From the NCBI RefSeq assembly GCF_022346545.1, contig NZ_JAKRNU010000004.1, forward strand, positions 186,001 through 250,000: a stretch of 64,000 nucleotides of DNA, given 5' to 3'. Positions 9,234 through 16,454 of this stretch are shown here, piece by piece (the first letter of the stretch is position 1; the number at the start of each line of letters is the position of its first letter). The stretch is from Sporosarcina sp. ACRSM. Its GTDB lineage: Bacteria; Bacillota; Bacilli; Bacillales_A; Planococcaceae. The position numbers were made by a program, and so were the translations under genes. The notes below the pieces were generated by a model. That model saw nothing but the letters and a program-made list of their open reading frames with translations, was not told the DNA's origin and ran no database searches.

Positions 9234-9280
9234 GGTACTCAGTTCTGAAACAACTTTAAATTGTTTCAGAACTGAGTACC
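9234..9280. repeat. Hairpin repeat, copy 3 (perfect 20-bp arms)
   Basis: Arms 9234-9253 and 9261-9280 are exact reverse complements, around the loop CTTTAAA. It lies in the convergent gap between the endonuclease and methyltransferase genes. Unlike copies 1 and 2 it has no T-run on the right, so as a terminator it would be weak. It is the least degraded of the three related hairpins. Confidence 0.85.
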
Positions 9281-9331
9281 TTGGTTATAGGGGGCATGAG
9301 TGACTGTCCTGATATAAAGAATATTTTGGTT

Positions 9332-10618
9332 TTAAACAGTGGTCTCTTCAAATAAGTTTAGTTGTTCGGAATAGTTACGATTCCCTTGAATGGTTTGAAA
9401 GTTTTTAAGTGACCATTTTGCAATGGGGGCAGCAATAGCCCTAGCGAGTTCGACAGGTACCGCGTTACCTATTTGTTTGTAAATTTTATCGAGTCGTCCA
9501 TTTTTATTTGCAGTTGTGTTATTCCCGTCAGAGAATAGAAACCAATCTGGGAAAGTTTGAATACGGGCGATTTCGCTTACGGAAAGCCGTCGGTGCTGGC
9601 TTTCGTCGCCTGGCAATATCCATTTGTCTGCATGAACTTTTTCCATTGGTGCTCCGCCTGGATGTAAAGGAGCTTGTCTGCCGGAGGCTTGAATTGTAAA
9701 GCTCTGATCGCTCCAATTTTTCTTGCGGTTTCGGGAAAGGTACATAGGTGAGAAGCTACCTTCGTACCAATCGCCAGGGTTGTCCTTTAAATCATATATT
9801 GCATCTTGTAATGTAACAAAAGGAAGCAATCCTTGTGTATCACCATGTGTTGGATCTGGAAACTGGTAATCGAAATCGATGTCTTCTCGTACACCGACAA
9901 TGAATACGCGCTCGCGTATTTGCGGTACACCGTAATCTCGTGCATTGACGAGTTTGTATTTCACCCTATAGCCAGCCGATTCAAAATCCTGAATAATTTG
10001 CTTGGCTACTTCGCCTTTGCCTAATGTAAGTAATCCTTTTACGTTTTCTGCCACGAAGAAGCTTGGCTTTGTTTGAATCAGGCAACGAATAAAGTGGATG
10101 TATAAAAAATTACGTTCGTCATCAATAAGTCGAGGTCCTGCTTCGCTGAATCCAGGACATGGGAAGCCTCCTAATACAATATCGCAGCTAGGAAAGTCTT
10201 TGATTTTTCGAATGTCTTTTTCATGTTGAACGATTGTTTTAGGGAAATTCAAACTATATGATTGGTTGGCTTCCTTAAACATATCATTTGTGTAAATGGT
10301 ATGAAATAGACTTTTATGCCGGGATTTGAAGAAATCTGATTGTGATTTTAGGACCTGTTCTGTTTTTGTTTTGCCTAATGTAGCATCGAGACCGGCTATT
10401 TCGAAACCTAAATCTAAACCGCCACACCCAGAGAAAAGACTGACTACGTTCATCTTATCTGCTTGTCGATCAAATACATCAAATTGATCTTCATTCGACA
10501 ACTTTTGAGCTTTTGCTTGTTCTTCTTCGATTTTATCAAGTAGTAACTCTTTGATTTTTGCTTTATCATAATCCTTTAAGGGACGAAACTTTGCTCTTCC
10601 GCGTACTGCAATCTTCAT
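9332..10618 (-). CDS. DNA cytosine-C5 methyltransferase (HaeIII-like target domain)
   Basis: Transfers a methyl group from AdoMet to cytosine C5. It shows the family motifs in order: motif I VVSLFSGCGGLDLGFE, catalytic motif IV GGFPCPGFS, motif VI FFVAENVKG, motif VIII PQIRERVFIVG, and motif X IGNAVPVELA. The target-recognition region (SRNRKKNW, then SFTIQASGRQAPLHP) closely resembles the one I recall for M.HaeIII-type GGCC enzymes, so GGCC or a GGNCC-type relative is the likely site. About 60 extra N-terminal residues precede motif I. ATG 10618, with GGAGG eight bases upstream, is preferred over GTG 10627. Confidence 0.93.
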   Translation of the reverse strand: MKIAVRGRAKFRPLKDYDKAKIKELLLDKIEEEQAKAQKLSNEDQFDVFDRQADKMNVVSLFSGCGGLDLGFEIAGLDATLGKTKTEQVLKSQSDFFKSRHKSLFHTIYTNDMFKEANQSYSLNFPKTIVQHEKDIRKIKDFPSCDIVLGGFPCPGFSEAGPRLIDDERNFLYIHFIRCLIQTKPSFFVAENVKGLLTLGKGEVAKQIIQDFESAGYRVKYKLVNARDYGVPQIRERVFIVGVREDIDFDYQFPDPTHGDTQGLLPFVTLQDAIYDLKDNPGDWYEGSFSPMYLSRNRKKNWSDQSFTIQASGRQAPLHPGGAPMEKVHADKWILPGDESQHRRLSVSEIARIQTFPDWFLFSDGNNTTANKNGRLDKIYKQIGNAVPVELARAIAAPIAKWSLKNFQTIQGNRNYSEQLNLFEETTV

Positions 10619-10736
10619 GTTGCGCACCTCCGATAGCTATATATCATTTTAACATGTGCATTAAGAAAAGGCCACTGTAACAAATTGTAAAAAGATTCAA
10701 GTAGTGACAGGGAAATAAGAGGAATGGGGGATTTAT

Positions 10737-12467
10737 GTGAACAAGCCAAGTGTAATTGGAAAAAATCATGTCTTGCATGTGAGTCATGCGTTGAAACGCT
10801 CATTGATAGGAGATTCCCTTGACGCGTTTTCTGATCCTGTCGTACAAACAGTTAACTTTATCAAAGAACTATACCCGAATATCCAGTCTGTTAAAAATAA
10901 ATTTGAAACTGTGCGGCCGGATGCTGAGTCGGATCTAGTATTAAGGTTAACTGACCAACAAGAAATTAAAATCAATCTATTTCTTATTAAAGGTTCTGCA
11001 AATATTCAACCCAAAAATTTAGGTGCTAAAAGTTTTTTGGAAAAGTATTTTGGTTCGACTGGTTTACAAACCTATTTTAACGATCATTTCAATCGAGAGT
11101 ATCTTTCGTATTTGCAAGGAATTATTTCTTTGAAGGAAAATCTAAACGCTTATGATCGCATCTCGGTGTTGAAGAAAAAGGTCGGTCATTACTATTCGAA
11201 ATTCGAAGAAGAGATTAATCCATACCGGACTGAGTTTCTTTTTAGTCTTCGGGAGTACTGTTTTATACTTCTAAAAGACGAGTACAATGTGGGAGCGGAG
11301 GGAATCCAACATGCCTTCAATGAATTAATGTTGATTGATAGTACTACCATTATAACTCGACATTCGAATGGGAGCAAATGTTTGGGTGTGGAGCATTGGA
11401 AATCCAATATTGATAGTAACCAGGGAATCCAAATATATAAAAAAGGAAATGATACTATTGGTATTCGTTCGGGCGAAGAGGCATTAACCCTTCGATTTAA
11501 ATTTGAAAGTGGTCCTACTTCGTCCGTTAAGTTAGCGACGAGCTATGAAGTGTTCCCGGCTGAGGATAAGATCGAGCAGCGTAATTTGCGTTCTATCGAG
11601 AACTTTGAAATGCTGATTGAACAACATATCCAATTAGAGACAACCAACAAGAGCAATGCAATTGGGAAGTGTAACGAGGCGATGGTGTACTATGGAATCT
11701 TGAAAGCAGAACCATCCGTACTTCAAGTAGATGAACAAGAATATCGTCAAATGTTGAACACTTATTCACCGATTATTTCGCATAAAGAGTTACTGGATTT
11801 ACAGAGAGCATCGACTATAACGATGAAAAAGATTTTCGGATTTTTGGAAGGGAAATATTCATCCTACCAAATCGAAAGTATACAATTAGTTGCAAATAAT
11901 TATGTGTTGGATCGTCTGGATACAAGTGATTTGCAACTTGTTCTAAGGGTCGATCAAAAATATGTTGTGGAGTCCTTCTCATTAAAGGCGATTTCAAAAA
12001 GGAATACTAAAATAACAACGAAAAATCCAGGTATCGGAACAATTTTAGGACCGCAATATTTTGATATAGGTTCTCTGGCTTTATTCGTTGAAGAAGTAAA
12101 AAAACAGTTTGAGCAAGAATTATTAACCCATCGAGAGGCTTTAGAAAAGGTATCGGAAGAACTGGGTGAAAGCTTACAAGTAGCTCAACAAGAGTACATA
12201 AGAAAAGGCATTGCGGCGTTATTAGGAAATTCTACAATGGTGCTCACGATTTATTCACAAAATGACAGTTTAGTATTGGAATACGGTGCAATAAAAGATG
12301 AAATTGAAGTCTTGCCCAAGACACCTACTGCAATTCAAACGTCGTTACGCTGGAATGACAACCAAGAGGAACTGACATTAAGAGTGAAGTTTAGTGGGGG
12401 GCAAAATAAAGGATGGTCTTCTTTGAAGCTGGCGTGTGACTATAGGATAACGAAAAACAGCCCTTAA
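10737..12467 (+). CDS. Unrecognised 576-residue protein of two duplicated halves, in the restriction-modification locus
   Basis: I do not recognise the family. The protein contains a tandem internal duplication. Half A (about residues 7-275) has SDLVLRL (65-71), a lysine-bearing strand LFLIKG, NLGAKSFLEKYFG (94-106), FEEEINPYR (156-164) and LTLRFKFESG then SSVKLATSY (250-270). Half B (about 309-575) repeats these in order as SDLQLVLRV (397-405), SFSLKAIS, NPGIGTILGPQYF (430-442), FEQELLTHR (458-466) and LTLRVKFSGG then SSLKLACDY (546-569). The acidic start and later lysine of each first module recall a degenerate PD-(D/E)xK core, but the catalytic acid before the lysine is missing in both (LIK, SLK). 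The start is GTG 10737. It is divergent from the methyltransferase. Confidence 0.7.
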   Translation: MNKPSVIGKNHVLHVSHALKRSLIGDSLDAFSDPVVQTVNFIKELYPNIQSVKNKFETVRPDAESDLVLRLTDQQEIKINLFLIKGSANIQPKNLGAKSFLEKYFGSTGLQTYFNDHFNREYLSYLQGIISLKENLNAYDRISVLKKKVGHYYSKFEEEINPYRTEFLFSLREYCFILLKDEYNVGAEGIQHAFNELMLIDSTTIITRHSNGSKCLGVEHWKSNIDSNQGIQIYKKGNDTIGIRSGEEALTLRFKFESGPTSSVKLATSYEVFPAEDKIEQRNLRSIENFEMLIEQHIQLETTNKSNAIGKCNEAMVYYGILKAEPSVLQVDEQEYRQMLNTYSPIISHKELLDLQRASTITMKKIFGFLEGKYSSYQIESIQLVANNYVLDRLDTSDLQLVLRVDQKYVVESFSLKAISKRNTKITTKNPGIGTILGPQYFDIGSLALFVEEVKKQFEQELLTHREALEKVSEELGESLQVAQQEYIRKGIAALLGNSTMVLTIYSQNDSLVLEYGAIKDEIEVLPKTPTAIQTSLRWNDNQEELTLRVKFSGGQNKGWSSLKLACDYRITKNSP

Positions 12468-12544
12468 TCCCCAGAAACCCACCCTCTCCATCCCACGTAA
12501 ATAATAGATACAATAAGTAAGCAATCCAAGGGGGAAGGAAGATC

Positions 12545-13978
12545 ATGTTCATCCAGAAAAAAATCCAAACGGCATTATTACTACTATTCACCTGCATCAT
12601 CCTAACAGCCTGTTCAGACCAGGCCAAACCGGATGCTAAAGCTGAAGAAGAAACAACAGAAAAGGCAAAAGAACAAAAAGCGGACGAAACAGCCTCTGCA
12701 ACCGATGAAATTCCGAAAGCATCACTAGAGCTGGAAGGCATGATAGCTCAAAAGTCCGGTAAATTGGTGGGGCAGCATATGGCGCCTGAAGTTGAAGCGG
12801 CGGAGACGAAGAATTTTTGGACGTATCATAATTTCTATGAGGATACGTTTGAGCCGATTATGCAGGAGGAGCTATCGAATTATTTCCTGGAAAATAATGA
12901 GCTGGATGCGGATCAGATCTATGACTATCTTGTGTATCAGCTTGGTTCGGGGCAATATCATTCCTTCTATGACCAACTGGCTTCGTATGATCATGGTTAT
13001 GAGATGCCGGAGTTGCCGGATGGGAAGGATGAGATTGAGGTTGCGAAGGCACGGAAGACGAATATTGTCATTTTGATGGATGCAAGTGGCAGTATGAAGG
13101 CCGAGGTGGCGGGCGGTGTGAAGATGGCGCTGGCTAAAGAGGCGATTGAGGCGTTTACGAGTGAGTTGGAGGATGATGTGCATGTTTCCCTTCTGGCGTA
13201 TGGTCATAAGGGAAGGGGCGTTGAATCCGAGAAGGAACTTTCTTGTAGTTCGATCGATGAAGTGTATCCGCTGGGTGCGTATGAGGAGACCGCTTTTCAT
13301 GAGGCGATGGATTCGTTCCAGGCGAGCGGATGGACGCCGCTAGCGGGTGCGATGGAGAAGGCGGGGGAGTTGCTTTCTTCTTATGGAAATGAGAAGTACC
13401 GTAACATCGTCTATATTGTGAGTGACGGGATCGAGACGTGCGGAGGAGATCCGATCGCGGCGGCCAAGAAGTTGCATGAGGGGAATATCGAGGCCAAGGT
13501 GAATATTATTGGCTTTGACGTAGATGATGAAGGTCAAAACCAGTTGAGAGAGGCGGCGGAAGCCGGGGGCGGCAAGTATGCGACCGTGCGCGATAAGTCT
13601 GGTTTTGAGGATGTCTTGTTGAAAAAGTGGAAGCCGAGCCTGATGCAGGTGTGGAGTCAGCAAGGGGTAACGCTTGGGAAGCTGGTCGATCAAATGACGG
13701 AGCTTCAAGATATTTATGGCCCGCTTTCGAATCTCTCGGACCGGGAAGCGATCCGCATCAATGGAGCAGCTCGTTTCCTCAGAGGGGAAGGGCTCATCAG
13801 TGAGGAGGCTGCACAGCACGTCATGGATCGTGTCGAGGAAATGAAGGAACTGAGAGGGAATCATTTCAGAGGACTGTATGACGAGAAAAGTGCAGAAGCG
13901 AAGCAGGCGAGAGATGAAATCGATGCGGCGGTCCAAGCTTGGAAAGATAAGTGGTATGAGGAGTTAGAGAAGGAATAA
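12545..13978 (+). CDS. VWA-domain lipoprotein (YwmD-like)
   Basis: A lipoprotein signal peptide with lipobox LTAC (Cys 23) and a Lys/Glu-rich linker anchor it to the outer membrane face. A von Willebrand factor A domain starts near residue 172 with an intact MIDAS: DASGSM (about 178-183), the threonine in GWTPLAG, and the aspartate in SDGIETCGG. Residues 380-477 form a helical, charged C-terminal region. The layout resembles the Bacillus YwmC/YwmD proteins, whose role is unclear. The start ATG 12545 follows GGGGGAAGG. It sits directly after the restriction-modification island in the same direction; I infer no functional link. Confidence 0.82.
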   Translation: MFIQKKIQTALLLLFTCIILTACSDQAKPDAKAEEETTEKAKEQKADETASATDEIPKASLELEGMIAQKSGKLVGQHMAPEVEAAETKNFWTYHNFYEDTFEPIMQEELSNYFLENNELDADQIYDYLVYQLGSGQYHSFYDQLASYDHGYEMPELPDGKDEIEVAKARKTNIVILMDASGSMKAEVAGGVKMALAKEAIEAFTSELEDDVHVSLLAYGHKGRGVESEKELSCSSIDEVYPLGAYEETAFHEAMDSFQASGWTPLAGAMEKAGELLSSYGNEKYRNIVYIVSDGIETCGGDPIAAAKKLHEGNIEAKVNIIGFDVDDEGQNQLREAAEAGGGKYATVRDKSGFEDVLLKKWKPSLMQVWSQQGVTLGKLVDQMTELQDIYGPLSNLSDREAIRINGAARFLRGEGLISEEAAQHVMDRVEEMKELRGNHFRGLYDEKSAEAKQARDEIDAAVQAWKDKWYEELEKE

Positions 13979-14032
13979 TGTAAGGTAACCGGGTACTTTT
14001 TACTCGTTACGCCTGTTCTTTCAAAAAAAAGA

Positions 14033-14058
14033 GGAGTCAGGACCATAAGCCTGACTCC
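14033..14058 (-). terminator. Terminator of the HbpS-like/formaldehyde dehydrogenase operon
   Basis: GGAGTCAGG (14033-14041) pairs with CCTGACTCC (14050-14058). On the minus strand the stem is followed by a run of eight T (14023-14030). Confidence 0.88.
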
Positions 14059-14077
14059 TAACCCTAGCAAAATGATA

Positions 14078-14494
14078 TTAAGATAGTTTGTTATTAAATA
14101 CCTTCACGCCAGCTTCCGCAACTTGAACGTCATGAGGCACTGTGCTTCCACTGACACCTATTGCTCCTACTACCTTACCGTCGTTGACAAGCGGGATTCC
14201 CCCGCCGAAGACGACAAGGCGTCCATTATTCGTTGTGTTTAACCCATAAAGTTCTGCTGCAGGAACAGTCGCCTCTGCCAGGTTTGCTGAAGGCATTTTT
14301 AAAGCGACGGATGTCCATGCTTTATTTTGAGCGATGTCAACACTTGCTAGCCAAGCGTCATCCATCCGGTGAACGGCAATCATGTTTCCACCCTCGTCGA
14401 CAACAGAAATAACCATAGACACTCCAATTTTTTTCGCTTCTTCTTCCGCACCTGCGATAATTTCTTTTGCTACATCTAATGTAATTTTGCTCAT
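14078..14494 (-). CDS. GlcG/HbpS-family protein
   Basis: A 138-residue protein of the HbpS/GlcG family (formerly DUF336), whose members bind heme or cobalamin-like ligands or lie in aldehyde and diol operons. Family hallmarks are KKIGVSMVISVVDEGG (about 22-37), AVHRMDDAWLASVDIAQNKA, and GGGIPLVNDGKVVGAIGVSG near the C terminus. No signal peptide is present, so it is cytoplasmic. It lies 35 bases behind the formaldehyde dehydrogenase gene and is probably co-transcribed, as an accessory protein of the same detoxification unit (inference). Confidence 0.85.
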   Translation of the reverse strand: MSKITLDVAKEIIAGAEEEAKKIGVSMVISVVDEGGNMIAVHRMDDAWLASVDIAQNKAWTSVALKMPSANLAEATVPAAELYGLNTTNNGRLVVFGGGIPLVNDGKVVGAIGVSGSTVPHDVQVAEAGVKVFNNKLS

Positions 14495-14529
14495 AATAAT
14501 GGTCCTCCTTATATTTAAAATAAAATTAC

Positions 14530-15744
14530 TTATTTCAAAACGCCGTGGGGATCGATAACAAACTTCTTGGAAGCTCCTTGATCAAATTCAGCATATGCTG
14601 CTGGTGCTTGGTCTAAAGAGATTAATGTGGCATTTACTGCCTTCGCAATTTGTGCCTTTCCACTTAAAATCGCCATCATCAAGTCACGATGATATTTCAT
14701 AACTGGCGTTTGGCCTGTTACAAAAGTATGTGCTTTCGCCCAACCAAGCCCAAGACGTACCTTTAGCGTTCCAATTTTTGCATCTTCATCGACGGCACCT
14801 GGATCGCCAGTTACATAGAGTCCAGGTATACCAAGACGTCCCCCTGCACGCGTGACATCCATAATGGAATTCAATACGGCAGCAGGAGCTTCACCGGCTC
14901 CTGCACCATGTCCGTGGGCTTCAAAGCCAACGCAATCAATGGCGCAATCTACTTCCGGTATACCTAGTATTTGCTCGATTTGCTCCCCGAGATTCGGATG
15001 TTCCTTTAGGTTTACGGTTTCACAGCCGAAGCTTCTAGCTTGTGCGAGCCGTTCGCTATTCAAATCCCCAACAATGACAACTGAGGCACCTAGAAGTTGG
15101 GCAGAGTGGGCAGCAGCTAAACCTACTGGACCTGCTCCAGCCACATATACAGTAGATCCCGGTTTTACGCCGGCACTAACTGCGCCATGATAGCCTGTTG
15201 GGAAAATATCGGAAAGCATCGTTAAATCAAGGATTTTTTCCATCGCTTGATCTTTGTCAGGAAATTTTAGCAGTTGGAAATCGGCGTAAGGGACCATGAC
15301 ATATTCAGATTGGCCGCCGACCCAACCGCCCATGTCTACATAGCCATAAGCCGACCCAGGACGATCCGGGTTCACATTTTCACAAATATGTGTATGTTGC
15401 TCTTTACAACTACGGCAACGGCCGCAAGCAATATTAAACGGGACTGAGACAAGGTCCCCTTTTTTAATAAATTCCACATCACGACCCACTTCAATGACTT
15501 CGCCTGTAATTTCATGGCCAAGGACGAGCCCAGATGGAGCTGTCGTTCGACCACGCACCATATGTTGGTCACTTCCGCAAATATTCGTTGTAATAACTTT
15601 TAAAATAACGCCGTGCTCACATTTACGGCCGACATTTAATGGATTTACTCCGGGGCCGTCTCTAAGAATCAAGTCGGGAAAGCTAATATCTTCAACCGTT
15701 ACACGTCCTGGACCTCTATAAACAATCGCTCTGTTTCCTGCCAT
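14530..15744 (-). CDS. fdhA: Zinc-dependent alcohol dehydrogenase, glutathione-independent formaldehyde dehydrogenase type
   Basis: A 404-residue medium-chain dehydrogenase. The catalytic zinc ligands are Cys in TTNICGSDQHM and the HE of GLVLGHEITGE. Structural zinc cysteines occur in CGRCRSCKEQHTHIC. The Rossmann motif is VAGAGPVGLAAA, with Asp of VIVGDLN selecting NAD. The insertions NPDRPGSAYGYVDMGGWVGGQ and AIDCVGFEAHGHG are diagnostic of the Pseudomonas-type FdhA that oxidises formaldehyde without glutathione. The start ATG 15744 follows AGGAGAT. The divergent HxlR-type regulator supports a formaldehyde or aldehyde stress role. Confidence 0.88.
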   Translation of the reverse strand: MAGNRAIVYRGPGRVTVEDISFPDLILRDGPGVNPLNVGRKCEHGVILKVITTNICGSDQHMVRGRTTAPSGLVLGHEITGEVIEVGRDVEFIKKGDLVSVPFNIACGRCRSCKEQHTHICENVNPDRPGSAYGYVDMGGWVGGQSEYVMVPYADFQLLKFPDKDQAMEKILDLTMLSDIFPTGYHGAVSAGVKPGSTVYVAGAGPVGLAAAHSAQLLGASVVIVGDLNSERLAQARSFGCETVNLKEHPNLGEQIEQILGIPEVDCAIDCVGFEAHGHGAGAGEAPAAVLNSIMDVTRAGGRLGIPGLYVTGDPGAVDEDAKIGTLKVRLGLGWAKAHTFVTGQTPVMKYHRDLMMAILSGKAQIAKAVNATLISLDQAPAAYAEFDQGASKKFVIDPHGVLK

Positions 15745-15952
15745 TTTTTCATCTCCTATCCTAATTTTCCTTCAATATGAGAATTCACACCGATCAAGCT
15801 TCACATATGAGTAATAGTAGATAGTTAAAAAGTAATATTCGCTATCTTTATACAATTCTAAAGTATATTTCTTTTCGCTGGAAGAACGCACTTTTTTGTG
15901 AGAAGGTTACTAGAAGGATACTTTTGAGAAACAAAGGGAAAGGGGAAATCTG

Positions 15953-16312
15953 ATGGATGATTTGCGGACGGAAGTCAAAAGGAAGATGGCAAACGGCGAA
16001 TTTAATTGTGAAAAGGAACTGACCTTATCCCTTTTTAGCGGCAAGTGGAAAATCATCATTCTGTACTATTTAGGAACAGAGGGTAAATTGCGATTTAGTG
16101 AGATTAAACGAATGCTTCCCAAAATTACACATAAGGTGTTAACTTCTCAAATTAGGGAGTTAGAAGAGGATGGGATTGTACATCGGAAGGTATTTCCTGA
16201 GGTACCTCCACGGGTGGAATATTCATTAACCAATCTAGGCGAAAGCCTCATGCCCATCGTTTTAATGATGTACGAATGGGGCAAGAAAAATATAAAGCAT
16301 TACATTCCCTAA
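15953..16312 (+). CDS. HxlR-family winged-helix regulator
   Basis: A 119-residue winged-helix DNA-binding protein. HxlR hallmarks are [20 protein letters not shown] (about 19-38), [20 protein letters not shown], the wing [26 protein letters not shown], and a short C-terminal helix. In Bacillus subtilis HxlR responds to formaldehyde, and a conserved N-terminal cysteine can sense aldehydes; Cys 19 here is in that position. It is divergent from the formaldehyde dehydrogenase gene and very likely regulates it. The start ATG 15953 follows AAAGGGGAAA. Confidence 0.85.
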   Translation: MDDLRTEVKRKMANGEFNCEKELTLSLFSGKWKIIILYYLGTEGKLRFSEIKRMLPKITHKVLTSQIRELEEDGIVHRKVFPEVPPRVEYSLTNLGESLMPIVLMMYEWGKKNIKHYIP

Positions 16313-16454
16313 TTTAGAATGGTGTTTTAATGTAGCATGAGCGAATTAAAGAATATCTTCTAAAAGGACAAAAAATTACAAACCATTAACACCCCCTTAA
16401 TAATCAATCACTAGAATAAGTACATAAGAGATCATGATTTTGGGGGTTACATGG

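Noticed and set aside
13340..13936. Open frame of 198 codons opposite the VWA lipoprotein gene
   Set aside because: Shadow of a well-supported gene; no family features and no ribosome site.
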